Below, one piece after another: positions 7,600 to 19,344 of a stretch of 21,142 bases of DNA (position 1 is the stretch's first letter; each line of letters starts with the position of its first letter). The DNA is from Rodentolepis nana (lineage: Eukaryota; Platyhelminthes; Cestoda; Cyclophyllidea; Hymenolepididae): NCBI GenBank assembly GCA_900617975.1, contig UZAE01012570.1, positions 1 through 21,142 of the forward strand. Reading direction: 5' to 3'. A program made the translations under genes and the position numbers. The notes beneath the pieces were generated by a model. The model ran no database searches and was not told where the DNA came from. It saw only the letters and a list, made by a program, of their open reading frames with translations.

Positions 7600-9600
7600 A
7601 CGTGAACGAATAACAGAAACACTCTTATAAGCTTGAAACCTATGCTACCAGTGCCGGGCCCTTGTTCAAAATACTTAAAAACTCTTTAAATTTTGCAATT
7701 CATTTAAAATTAATACTAATGAGAACTTTACCGCTGTAATTCACTTTCATTTTTAAGAAAATACAACCGAAATTGAAATTTTAATGCTGCAACAAAATTC
7801 CGATGGTCTCTTTATTACCTAATTGATTCGTCACATTTTGGATCTAGGGTCAGATTTAGTTCATTTATTCAGTTCAGCACAATTTCTACCCAAGGATAGA
7901 GAATCTCCTTAAATAAGTCAGCCCAGGTTATTAGGAGTGGGATAATTTTAGATCATTTATTTATCTGAATTACAGATAAGTACATGAAATTACGCTCCTG
8001 AAAATTTTATCAAACTATTTCCCATCAAGACGCCTTCATGTCGGTATTATTCTGAGGCAAATGACAGTCGTGTCAAAGCAGAAATCAAAGAAACTATCAT
8101 AAATGTGTAATATTCTGATAATGCTGTTTCATAGGCGCTTGATGAAAGAATTAGACATTTAAATTAATGTATATGCATCATGGAACTCAGCTTCATTCAC
8201 AATAAATGCGGCTTATTGGTGCCTGAAGAAGAAGCCTGAAGGTTCAGTAATTGATTACGGTTGCAGGTGGGTGTGATATTTTAGCATTTTGCGCCCTTGA
8301 CCTTAATTACTCTGTTTCAGTTTACAACAAATTTAAGCCAAAAAATTATATTTCCAATGTCACCACTTGTCAGACATGTCGACTTTCCCAGTGTATCATG
8401 TTGGTAAAGTGTTGTGTGACAATTCCCCGATATTAACAAAATGAGTTGGATTTATTTTGACCGAAACCCGGATAAGCTAAGACAAGTACTATTTCAACTT
8501 GAATTTCGGATAGTAAAAGCATGGATCCGCTTCAAGTAAATAGCACACCTAAACAGACTTCAATCAAATTTGTGCACAAGGACCAATGTACAACTCTCCA
8601 CGTACAAGAATTACTTACGGTGATTTTTATTTGATTTAAAATTATACATACTTCCAAACGTTTAGAGCAATTAAGCTATGCTTCATATTATATTAGGCAG
8701 GATTTGATAAATAATGATTTAATAACCTGAATGTATCTTCTTAAACTTATTTAATACAAAGAGCCTTTAGCCCCGTTTATGGAAAGCCACGGGCATATGG
8801 GAACATCCTTTTAAGAACATTTTTTCCTACTTTTATCAGTAGATCAGCATGTTTAACACTTCCGTAATTCGACTGTTAATTAATTGACTATGCATATAAT
8901 AAGTTAGAAAGAGTGAGCAAATCGTGGTATATCTTATTGTATTTCAGTAATTATAACTATAAGTACAAAAACTGCAAATGTTCGGAATGGATGCAATACT
9001 TCTTTGTGCTTGCCTACTGACTGATCCTAACGTCTTGGTGACAATTGCTCCCTCTATCAAGTAGGGATTATTTAAGATTCTAAAGGATCTGAAAATTGAG
9101 GTGCATACTCTTATGAAGCACACTGTTTTTCACATATCCTTAGGATTACTATCAATTCAGACATTGAAAAACCCAAATTTCTTTTTAACGATATTTGGCT
9201 TAGTCGATAAAGGCATAGAAAATTTTTAAAAGGGAAAGCATATAGCTCCCATATGAAGCATAAAACATTGCCAAGAGCGCTGAATGTTTGGCCATTCCTC
9301 ACTTTTCATTTAAGATTACTATGTGAGGAATGATTCAGAATTTGGGTTTGGCTGACTCGCCTTTAATATACACTTAGATCAGATAAAGTTGTTTGTATTC
9401 AGGATATCATTTTGCCCAGTGTGTCTAATAACTCTGATGGACTATTTGGTTGTTTAAATGACTACCTAAGCTCCTCCTAGCAAAATCGTATGATCTATAT
9501 ATAAAAATATAATGACAAGAGTTCATCAACAGACAAATATTATTGTTACCTGAGCAGAATTCATAGTTAAATTATTAGTTATTATTACATTAGATGCTAA
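7600..9600. other. AT-rich intergenic region, no gene seen
   Basis: Stop-rich in all frames. The two open frames of about 60 codons (8251-8436 +, 9111-9302 -) carry no recognisable motif and have the Ile/Phe/Asn/Lys bias expected of translated AT-rich noncoding DNA. No tandem repeat or RNA gene is visible. Confidence 0.55.
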
Positions 9601-9613
9601 CAGTGCACCATGA

Positions 9614-9781
9614 GCTGAGTTATTTGCAATTCTCACTGCTGCTCGCAACGTCCAAGCCATCTCCATTCCCATTGGCTACTACAAGAAGGCTATTTTTAGC
9701 TCACTTCAAACCACTTCAGACCAGGTTAGTGGGTTAAACCCAGGTGGGGTGCGAAACTCCACACCAAATTTACTTCAATAG
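9614..9781 (+). pseudogene. Possible decayed RNase H fragment
   Basis: The frame starting at 9614 reads AELFAILTAARNVQ, then ISIPIGYYKKAIFSSL, then SGLNPGGVRNSTPNLLQ and a stop. The order resembles RNase H: (N)RAEL.A...A, the I.I.TDS.Y strand, and the NGW..S.G..V.N.DL loop that cellular RNase H1 has and most retroelement RNases H lack. The codon just before AEL is TGA (9611-9613), where RNase H has a conserved Arg; a CGA to TGA change would explain it. The TDS aspartate is not preserved. The patch has higher G+C than its flanks. It may be a processed copy of an RNase H1 gene or a retroelement relic; chance resemblance is not excluded. Confidence 0.35.
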
Positions 9782-11149
9782 ACTGAAAAATCCTGTCTCT
9801 AACAGTAAGGGGGCAAATAAGGTGATTACGCTGGAATAAAACATCTAATGCCCTAGAACTAAATGTATAAATTTGCGGAATGTTCTTGAAAATAATCGAA
9901 ATACTTTCTAACTTTGCATCAAATTAGCGTTACGCATTTGTATTTCAGATCTGCTGCTTATTTCTGAAATATTAATTTCTTCAATAGTAAAACTATGTCA
10001 ATTTTCTTAAAAGCGCCTAAGTCGTACTGAAATTAGAGGTGAAAATACGTAATTTAAAATCGTCTCTTGAATTACAGTTGATTTGTGAGGTACCTCCAGC
10101 ATAAAGTTCAATCTTCAGAGGGTCCCTATTCGATAGTTCATTTCAAGAGTGCAAGTGTTTTGTGCGGTACAAAAGTAGTCCCATTGCAATCTAAATAACT
10201 TGGCCTTTCCGTCATGATTATTACGCTAATTAGTGTCGTGAATTTAATACTGCGAAATGGGAGAAGGCATGCTTTTACCGTTATTTATGGTGAAGATTTC
10301 AATGAGGACGTCTAATTTAGGGCTGGAGATACGAGTTAACTACTTTTTCTAAATTTAAGTATCACCTTCTGCGCAGAATTTTAATATCTGGATTTGACCA
10401 ATAGCTGCTTGGTAGCTACTTGTATCTGTTTCAGCTCTGTGCTGAAATAGACGTTATTAACATTCCCGTTGCCATTTTTCATTATTGTTTTACTAATAAG
10501 AATTTCTTCAGGGTGTTATTTATTACACTGTTAGTACCCCAAAATTGCTAATGAAAAAAATTCATTGTTCTTTACTGATTATTTATATTTTACTGTGAAT
10601 GTCTAATATACCACACTAAGTGTCCCAAGATGAGTTCTATATTTTGCGTCATGTGCTCAAGAATGACTTCAACAAACGAACTAGACTTTGTGTTCAGCTA
10701 CAATTCTACCTCTTATAAGTCTAGGTAGAAAGTATGCTCCATAATATGAATTCTCTTGGTATGGAAATTAATAAAGATATTGCAAGTAGTTTGCTTAATT
10801 AAACGTTAGTTTTAATCTATTTTATTATTATTGATAGTTTATTTTTTATTTCGAATTTGGTCCAATATAGAAATTAATGTAAGAGTAAATAAAACAGACT
10901 TCCGCTACTTCAATCAATACTTCAACAGCCAATCAGAATTAACTTTACAGATGTAATAGATTTATGAATTTCGGCGATTAAAGCCGTACTAACTAAAGCA
11001 CCCGTTTTGGTTTTTGAAAATGGTGATCAGAGTCTGACTCGATATTGTCATGTGACCTTAAAGATATGGTTGTTATAACGAAAAGCGCATTTAAGACTTG
11101 ACGATGATAATTTCAAGAATGACCTCCGGAAAGTTCAATCACATGCTAT
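9782..11149. other. AT-rich intergenic region, no gene seen
   Basis: No open frame of note. The only structure seen is a short perfect inverted repeat at 10429-10447. No repeat array or RNA gene was recognised. Confidence 0.55.
10429..10447. repeat. Short perfect inverted repeat
   Basis: TTTCAGC and GCTGAAA are exact reverse complements separated by five bases, forming a possible 7-bp hairpin. Too short to imply a function. Confidence 0.4.
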
Positions 11150-11235
11150 GAGCCAAAGCTACAGTAGCAAACGCTGCATCATGCGGACCGCCTTCTTTGT
11201 TGCCCCTATTAGTCGCTTCCTTGTTAGTGGCCTAG
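11150..11235. repeat. GC-richer patch, possible repeat relic
   Basis: This patch is richer in G+C than its flanks. It includes the phrase CCCCTATTAGTCGCTTCC (about 11204-11221). From memory, a closely similar phrase (TTAGTCGCCTCTTACGAC) occurs in many interspersed repeats of invertebrates. Ours shares the first part and then diverges. It may be a worn copy of such a repeat; I cannot test this here. Confidence 0.25.
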
Positions 11236-11322
11236 AGTAGTCATTTTGCTACTTGTATGAGCTGTCTTGGGTTAATAATTCTATTATATTATGTCGGCAC
11301 AGTAGATTAATTGTGAATTTTT

Positions 11323-11343
11323 TTTACCTATTAATTAGGTAAA
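11323..11343. repeat. 8-bp perfect inverted repeat with 5-base loop
   Basis: TTTACCTA and TAGGTAAA flank TTAAT. It is a near-palindrome in AT-rich DNA and could be chance or a protein-binding site. Confidence 0.4.
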
Positions 11344-13845
11344 TAGGAAAATTGGCATGCTTGTAAATGCCTTAAATTTGTTTATCATTTAAAAACTGAA
11401 TGCTGACTCAGTGATGTTTTACATATTTCAGAATTTTTCAGCTTCCCTACCTTTACCAATTACTGGTAGTTTCTTGAAATTAATCTAATTTTAAAATGAA
11501 TATTTTATCGTTTAATGGAAAAATAAAGTAATGACACTTTCATCCACGCTGTACTAAATCATGTGTGCTCATTACGTCAAATTTGATTAAAATTGGCCTA
11601 GGGATATAAGATTACTAAACCTCGTGCTAAATTTATTGGGTTAAGCAATTTTCCTCTGAACATTTACTTCCTGCCTGTCACGATGCTGGAAGAATTTATG
11701 AGCTCTCCTGCCATAGGGTCACCGTGCCACCACTGACAAGTGGAAAACTTTTTTCCTTCATGCATATAAATTTAAAGAAAATGAAAGCAGGTATCTTAGA
11801 CTAAAATATTGCCACACAATTGTCAATTATCTACACACAAGTGATGGAAAATATATAATTCAGCAATCCCCATCCTACTAGATATATAATTTGTTTAAGC
11901 GTTTACTTGAAGAGATCTTTACCTCATAACTTTCATTTAAATTAGACTCCCAATTATCCTATTTAAGATACTAAAAAATGAAGCCGATATTTAGGAATAA
12001 CTCTCCAAATCTTTATGTGGTTACTGATAAATTCTCATCGTCAAATAGGTATAGTTTTAATTCCTTTTTATACTACATCCATGACTAAGTGCGTATAATT
12101 TTTTCGTAAATATCCTTGGCAGTCTGAACAAACCCCCCAAAGCAAACTTTATTGGACTACATTTCTCCCACAATAATGCACAGATTTTCCAAGCACCTTC
12201 ACAGTCCAACTTTTCAAATTTGGCCTCAATAGAAAAAGACTAGCAAATAATAATAAGAATCTTGTGCTTATCAAACAGATTCCACACTCAATTGGTTATG
12301 TACTTGGGTAATCAAAGGCAGTAGTGAAGACAAATTACCACCAAAAAATTATTATTAACACCATTTTCAAATAACTTGGAACTGACGTTTACAAAATCAT
12401 TCAGTTTTCCTTAAAACACACTTAGCCTCCTTTTCTAATTTTACCGAATTAGTTAATTTTGACACAGCGTAAATCGATTTTGTTCAAATATGTGAACATT
12501 GTTAAATTAAATCTAATATGTGCCGATAACGCTATTTTTAAAAAACCAATGAAATTCAGTATTATACCTAAGGCTTCATTTAGATGAAAATTCTAAATAA
12601 TTTTACTCATACTAGCTAAAGAAAATTGCCACTTATTTAAGTCAGCCTTACAAATTAAATAAATAGCTAATTTGAAATATCTTAAAGTAACCCTCAATCT
12701 CTTTAATTTTTCTCAAGGTATGAATTGGCTAAAATGGCTCCTCATAATTTTTACTAGTAAAAGGCTGAAGTTAGGCATTAATTGTGTCCAATCCCATAAT
12801 TGTTAAAAATTAAAACTAAGATGAATTAATTTTAAGAGAATTGTCATACCCGTTGAATTATTTTACTTGGCTTGGCCGGCATTTTCCATAAAATTTCTCA
12901 AATCAATTTTCCAAGCAATCGTAGTTACTCCAATTTAATAGATTTGAGTTTCTATTAATTGTCAATATTACAGACCCGTCTTGAGGAAAATTAGCCTTTG
13001 AGAGAGAAGTGAGTGCACGTAGGATTTATGGCCTATAACAGTTTATTTCGCAAATTTAAATAAGTTTTAATGAAATTCAATGTTTTTCATTGGTGTTGGG
13101 CTTTATTTTCAAGTAAAGACTGTATGTGAAATGCGAATTTAAAGAGAAATGTTCCTATGAAATACACAAATTCAACAGGTTTCCAATTAATTAACGAAAG
13201 CGCAAGGTTTGCATTCTCATTAATTGTATAAATGAAATAAACCTCAAAATCTTTTCACTAGAAATTAAACATCAATTACATTAACTTTAATCCATTAAAT
13301 TAATTTTCTTTATGGAAATCTTGGAACCCTCTCTGCTAACCGAACATAGCCAACTGTAGTGTTGTGACTTATTGCCCTTGACTTCTTTACTCTCACCAAA
13401 TAACCACTAGTGCTTAGGATATTTTAATTATGTGCACTGGATCGATTAAATTGGGTGGTGAGAGGGTGAGATTGTGTGCCTGATGTGAGTTATCGACCTA
13501 AGAATATGAAATTTCCTTCTTTAATGATTGGCTAATTCAGCTCATTACTATGGATTAAATTTTATTGAGTGAATTTTTACGACTTTTGAACAGACTATCG
13601 ATTAAAACGTAGGTCATATTATTTACTTCGTTGGGGATTGAAATTAGATTATGATTTTCTTGTCTGATTTAAAGATGGCCCTAGCTAATTGAAGTTAATT
13701 TCCAAAAGGTATGCCAGTTTAATCTTTATCTTTTATCTCTACAGTAAACTGGACTTATCAGATAAGATTTTTGCCATTTTCGTACTAAAAAATTAGCGCG
13801 ATTTTCCCTGCTATTGAGGAATATTTGTATCAAATGGCAGGCGTT
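11344..13845. other. AT-rich intergenic region, no gene seen
   Basis: Very AT-rich with no open frame of note on either strand. A small hairpin (CCACT/AGTGG, 11730-11743) is the only structure noted. Nothing recognisable as a gene or mobile element. Confidence 0.55.
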
Positions 13846-13849
13846 TCGA

Positions 13850-14129
13850 TAGTTATCATTAGCCCTGGAGCTGACTTCGGGGCTTCACAGAGAGGAGGAG
13901 GAGGAACATTAAAGTGACAAAAAGTCGAGATGGGAGACAGAATAATGATACACAGATGTGACAGAGGCAGACAGACACAAAGGCATAAAAAAGGTAAAAT
14001 GAGTACTGTTGAAGGGATCGAATATGACATACAGTGGGGTGATGGTAGTTTGAAGTCAGAAGTCAACTGCCGGTTTGATAGACTTTTTTGCCGTATAAGT
14101 ATACGTTGCCCAGGGTGCACCACGTGGAG
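13850..14129 (+). other. Purine-rich patch ending in a consensus splice donor
   Basis: This patch is less AT-rich than its flanks and is purine-rich on the + strand (GGAGGAGGAGGA, GAGATGGGAGACAGA). It contains an open frame from ATG 13930 to a stop at 14131-14133, while the complementary strand is also open (13830-14123). The + frame runs into CGTGGAG|GTAAGT, a perfect donor at 14130. It could be a first exon of an unrecognised gene or long noncoding RNA on the + strand, or a repeat fragment. The protein has no family motif I know, and dual-strand openness argues for compositional bias. Confidence 0.25.
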
Positions 14130-14139
14130 GTAAGTCTAT

Positions 14140-16400
14140 TGCGCACCCCATATTGAGCAATATCTATTTGTTTAGTTGACATCTAAGCCTTTTGCTGAAT
14201 AGTTGACATTTGAACTGTAGTAGTAAATTTTTTGAGAAAGTTGATAATCGCTGAGAACTACAAACAAAATCCGCTTATTTAATGCGGATTTCATTTCGTG
14301 AAGTGGATCTAGAGTTAAAAGGGTAAATTAGTTTTCATTTAAATTACAATACAATAGGGTAGTTTCTTTTTATACTGGCAGGTAGTTCTGACATTTTTAC
14401 ACTCTTGTTTAGAATTCACCTCAATGTTTCATACAAAATGAACTGGAGTTACATGTAATGCATTCAATAACTTTTAAAATTTCATCCTCAAAATCACTAA
14501 GATAAAATAAAAACCTAACTAAGTCCAATGTAAAAAGATGAAGGTCATAAGTTATAATTGCCAACTGGAAGGTTGTCTAATGGGTTACAAGAACAAGTGC
14601 CAACAATGCTAAACTAATAACACATTTGCTTTCATAGATAATATCTTTATTAGTGCGCGTGGAAAGGTTATTTTAGAATTCTATCACGCAAATCACAATG
14701 ATTAAAAATGTGTGGAATGCTCGCTTTTTAGCATTTCAAACAGCAGCGATTTATTACTCCTAAATCTACATAAAACCTCTATCTGTTCGTGTCAAATAAT
14801 CCAGCACGTTATAACGGATTGTCCTATAGCTCTATTAACGCCAGTGATGACTATTTTTCTTTTTTTAAACCTAAAGAATGCTTGGTAAATAAGTGCCAAT
14901 GATCTTATTTATTTGAAGTCAAATTAATTAAAATGTTTTAATAGTTTTTCAGACGAAATAATGTCATGATTTCTATCGAGTGAATGTAAGCCAAGATGGC
15001 AGTCAGTTGAGCAGCAAATTCGTTTTTCAGATGTATGTAGTATAGGAAAGACTGGTGTTTTGGAAAGAACTTGTCTCCTTGACACTTTGACTTTACTGGC
15101 AAACTCTTGGGTAACTAGTATCCACAATGTGCAGGTTTTCCATTGCTCATTGAAACTTTGGTTAAAACTACGAGATGTGCTTCTCTTTGGATTTCAAACT
15201 TGCGTTATAGCTAACAAATGCTATTAAATGGGTTAGAATGATTGATGATGAACTTCAACACTCAGAGAGCATAAGGGAAAGAAAACTGATGGGAAATTCT
15301 CTGACGCCTGAAAATGGTCATATTATAATTTTTTAATAACTATCCTGATTTTTATCAAGTTCTATTATTTGGCGCTCATAACTACCCACCTATCACCCCT
15401 CTCTGTATCATATAAAAAATCCTTCGGAAATATTCGTTTTTGGAGGTTTCACTATTTGTCTTTCATATAGGTTAACAGTGCTTTATCTTCAGGTTTAAGA
15501 AGCTTAAATTTAATAAACAACTATGAATAAAATGCGAACGGAGTTCATTGACGTGGAATGTGTGAAAACAATTGTTTTGGCATTTTAAACCATTGCTATA
15601 AATATAAATTTTTAATCTGTAAAATCGAAGTAAATACATTGTTATGGGGTGTTAAAATTTGCTTTTCCAATTCGTTTGACACTTCAGCTGTGTTTTGTAG
15701 AGTAATTGAGATTTGCTGAATGCTAGCTAATTGGCTCATTTGGAGATTGAAGATATAACATGAAGTACATATACACTTTTCCAAGTCGAAGTTAATTTCC
15801 GGTGATTGGCATTTCAATACGAATTCAAAATAATTTGTTTGAAGACCTGAATTGCACATTGCATACTACATTAGAGCTGAACACTTGGAGGAATGTCATT
15901 GATTTATTGTAAGAAGATATTCGCGTATTAATGGGAAGAGCCATTCGAAGGTTATCCCTAGCATTTTTTGAGTTTTCAGTTAGCATGTCTACTGAGTGCA
16001 CAATAGTGAGCCAAACTAATACTTTCCGATTGCTCAAGAGCTGATGCTGACTAAATGATTTATAAGGATCAAATAATCTTTTCGTTATAAACCATTAAAA
16101 ACTGAGCGAAAGTAACCTTATCCATAATACTGCTACTTTTACCACTACATAGATTATTCTCATGAAATTCACACTCTCGTATTTCAAGTCTTAGTTACAA
16201 ACATAGCACGAAAAGATTCTCTCAGGTGACCGATTTAAATATGTATTTCAGAGCACTTACTTGCCTAAAGAATACATGACAATCACTTTTACATTTATGA
16301 CGTGGTTCAAAGATGATCTGACTGAAGAATACTAGGAGTTTCATGAACATATCGAAGAAAAATTTATTCTATTTTTTTTATTTCATTACGTTCCTTTTAA
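14140..16400. other. AT-rich intergenic region, no gene seen
   Basis: Three minus-strand open frames of 67-87 codons (14924-15127, 15596-15859, 15825-16037) show no motifs, signal peptide or domain, and two of them overlap. I treat them as chance. No tandem repeats or RNA genes seen. Confidence 0.5.
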
Positions 16401-16451
16401 GGTTGATTGATCCATCTCTAGGATTTCGTTCTGACCGGACAATAGTACATC

Positions 16452-16470
16452 CACCTTGTGTGGCAAGGTG
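16452..16470. repeat. Short perfect inverted repeat
   Basis: CACCTTG and CAAGGTG are exact reverse complements with a five-base loop (TGTGG). It lies at the edge of a patch of raised G+C that leads to the (CT)n run. No known RNA structure is recognised. Confidence 0.4.
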
Positions 16471-16564
16471 AATTTGAGGTTAGCCTTTTCATGCCTTTGA
16501 TAAAGTAAACTGTCACCGTCTTCGACCTCAACGCTTCGAGAGATCTCATCTCACCCACTCACCC

Positions 16565-16585
16565 CTCTCTCTCTCTCTCTCTCTC
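16565..16585. repeat. (CT)n microsatellite
   Basis: About ten uninterrupted CT units, preceded by a C/T-rich stretch from about 16545. A simple-sequence repeat, probably length-variable between individuals. Confidence 0.9.
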
Positions 16586-17104
16586 GCTATTTGTTAGAAA
16601 TTCATGAATTTGCCAGTTTGATAATAACATTAATTTCTCCAACGTTGTAGATATAAATCAAAGAGGCAATAGTACATTTCTTGAAGGAAATACAAATTAG
16701 CCTTTCCTCTTATCATTGGAGCCAACAATAAGCATGATTTATGGCTTATGAATTTCATGAGCTTATTTTTATATTATCATACCGTTCCTAAATAAAATTA
16801 CGCAATATAAAGTAGGTGATCTTGGAGGATGTATACTCTGAAATTGTATTAAAAAGGCATTTAGACAATTTTGCCATTCACTCGATGTAGAAGGATTGAT
16901 TTTGAACACCTGAATCATCGTTAAACTTTTATTTTCGACTATATAATTAAAAATTAGACAAAAATGCTTCGGTTTTAAGGCCTTTCCATCTAAATGTGAA
17001 GTTTTACTATGACATCGCAGAATGCATGTAAAGCAATAAACTTACTTTTCACACCCAAAAGTGCTCACTGATAGATGCCATTAGATTTGTAAACTTTGGC
17101 TCAG

Positions 17105-17342
17105 GACACAGTATTTGTATACTTTCACATATGTTGGACAAATTAAGCCCGCTAAGGCCATGACAACAGCACACAATTTTGTACCTGCAGATGAGCTTAA
17201 TGAAGTTGCTCATATACATTTTATTGTTCTGATCTATTTAAACAAATATTACAACCACACGCACCTTGTTACCCTAGGTATTTGTGGGATAGTAAACATG
17301 GCCGACGATTTTGAGCTGATTAGAAAATTATATGGACTGTAG
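17105..17342 (+). other. Unrecognised open frame of about 75 codons
   Basis: An open frame (17115-17342) with no ATG at its head follows an acceptor-like TTTGGCTCAG ending at 17104 and closes with TAG just before GGTAATG. Amino-acid use (ADELNEVAHIHF, VNMADDFELIRKLYGL) looks more protein-like than most AT-rich frames here. No domain is recognised. It could be an isolated exon, a pseudogene fragment or chance. Confidence 0.15.
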
Positions 17343-18000
17343 GTAATGAAAACAGGCCAATAAAAATTATCATTTCCTAACGTGCATTTATCGGGAAAAT
17401 AAAAAGCAGGTTTAGAGGTATGATAAATTAATTATTATTAACATAATAATCATAGATTTTAAAATCTTTATTAAGGAATTTGCTAAAAATGAGCTATTAT
17501 GACAGTCTGGTCAATGAACTCAGCTCTGAATGCCAACAATGCGAGATCATATGGTTAAACAAATAAAACTCTTAATTTAAAACATTATAATAGACACTTT
17601 AAGGTAAAAGAGTAAACAGTTTATAAATATAACCTCTTTGATGCACTAGTACATTGCACTTGATTTTGAGTTCCTGTTTCCCATTTGATACCTTATTAGA
17701 ATATCATTGTACCATTCATTAACGTGTTTCTCAGTGATTGAAATTACTAATTCTTCTTCATATTGTCTCTGACATAGAACAATACTGATTATTTAGTCCG
17801 GGCAATTTTGCTCATTCATTGGAGATTTAAAATGTCTTAAGTGGGGAAGAGATGTTATACTGCTAAATGCCTATGCAAAGACATAATCTTGAATAAATAA
17901 TGTTTCTTCTCCTTGGGCGGAATAACAATCTCGTTTTTGTTCTATTAATTATTATTATTTGGATAACAAGTAGACCTCATTTCGGTAATATGTGCAAATA
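17343..18000. other. AT-rich intergenic region, no gene seen
   Basis: Contains short ATT-rich stretches (about 17431-17450 and 17943-17959) but no open frame of note. Confidence 0.5.
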
Positions 18001-18065
18001 GGAATTACCCTATACTGGCACTCTTCAAATTGAATTGCAACAAAATTTCACTACACTACCGACAA

Positions 18066-18287
18066 ATGGAGTCTGCCTTCTCCATTCGTAAAACTAACGC
18101 CACGGGAATGGTGTATTAGTGGGTTATCAATGATTTCGCCTTAGGTAAATCAGCCATCACTGAACGCATTTCTACTAAACTTAATAAGAGACACTGTACA
18201 AAAATACTGGTTTCACTTGGTCAGGACTTGGTGAATCTCGTTTATGCCAATGATGCCCCTATGATTAACGGAAATCCGCCAAAGTGA
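18066..18287 (+). pseudogene. Protein-like frame with one internal stop, family uncertain
   Basis: One frame reads MESAFSIRKTNATGMVY, a TAG at 18117-18119, then WVINDFALGKSAITERIS, then TKILVSLGQDLVNLVYANDA and ends at TGA 18285-18287. The amino-acid composition is unlike translated AT-rich noncoding DNA, and only one stop interrupts 73 codons. The TKIL..LGQD..L..V.A string loosely recalls the C-terminal half of proteasome assembly chaperone 3, but this is a memory-level resemblance and may be wrong. The frame stays open upstream to about 18003. A decayed or processed gene copy is the best reading; a retroelement origin is also possible. Confidence 0.25.
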
Positions 18288-18876
18288 AATTTACGTTTCC
18301 GGTCACCATCTTAGTTTATACTAAACATTTGAACCGAAATGAACTGTCAATACTACTATAATGCTAGAAACCAAATAGGTGTGAATGTGAATTCATTCAC
18401 CCCCAAAGTTGACTAATCTCTTTGGCATATGTTCCATTTTGATATTACTGATTAATATGAAATGAGCTAGACAAATATGTTCTTCCTGGCAAAACCAGGA
18501 ACCCAAAATCCTCCAATTTTAATCACGCCTATAATAATATCGACTCTTAGATGACTTTTAAAGTTATTGAGTCAGGGAGTTCGGGCAAAATTAGCTTTAG
18601 AAATATTAAACCCTGAATCGACTCTTGTACCCTGACGTTTGATTCAAATAGTACATTGAAGCGTCAGAATATCGAAATTTGGTACAAATATCACGTGAAT
18701 CCATCCTCTAATCAAATATCCGTAAAATGTTAATTCACCTACTCTGATCCAAAGCCTATTACGAGATTCGGATATTGCTAACATTATAAACAAATAAGTT
18801 ACCCGATAGCACCACGCCAAACTGCTACACAGCCCCTGCCTCTATCTCTTTCTTGCTACTACACTGTTTAAAAACA

Positions 18877-19229
18877 TACAGACAGGGGCGAACACGGGCT
18901 GCTAACTTAAACAAACCAGATTTAAAAGCTAAGCTTCGTATCCTGGATATAAACACCTAATCATGACATTAGCTGGACGACGCCAGTTGTATGCATCCGC
19001 TTTTTGATGTTTGAATCTAGCAGTGGTTTACCTATATTTACCGGAAGCAGGCGAAACTAATTATTGTACTTATTACAAGCTTGGTTACGTCATAAATTGT
19101 TATGGAAACTTCTCTTGTGATATTCATGTCTTGAGCACAAGCTACCATTTTGTTGCGCTTTTATCCCCTTGTGCCTGTCCGTCTCACCAATTGTTAACTT
19201 TTACGCGTGCGGGAAAAAACCTGTCTGTA
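18877..19229. repeat. Segment bounded by 11-bp inverted repeats
   Basis: ATACAGACAGG (18877-18887) and its exact reverse complement CCTGTCTGTAT (19219-19229) bound a segment of about 350 bases that includes GC-richer phrases at both ends. It could be a small nonautonomous DNA transposon or a repeat. No matching target-site duplication is seen directly outside, so chance is possible. An open frame without an ATG start (19011-19343, 110 codons) spans it and shows no known domain. Confidence 0.25.
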
Positions 19230-19256
19230 TCCCTTATACCACGAACATGCGAAAAA

Positions 19257-19268
19257 TCGATCGATCGA
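19257..19268. repeat. (TCGA)3 palindrome
   Basis: TCGATCGATCGA is a 12-bp perfect palindrome and three TCGA units. It is notable in AT-rich DNA, but short. Confidence 0.5.
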
Positions 19269-19344
19269 CAAGTTAGTAATTTGTCACAATATTATTGGTC
19301 AATGCTAATTACACAAGAGACTAGACAGAAAATTATTAATTAGT

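Noticed and set aside
15596..16037. Two overlapping minus-strand frames of 87 and 70 codons
   Set aside because: No recognisable domains, they overlap in different frames, and no splice or promoter context was seen.
18243..18254. YAND read as a reverse transcriptase YADD motif
   Set aside because: The neighbouring residues and downstream sequence do not follow reverse transcriptase blocks, and the frame stops 11 codons later.
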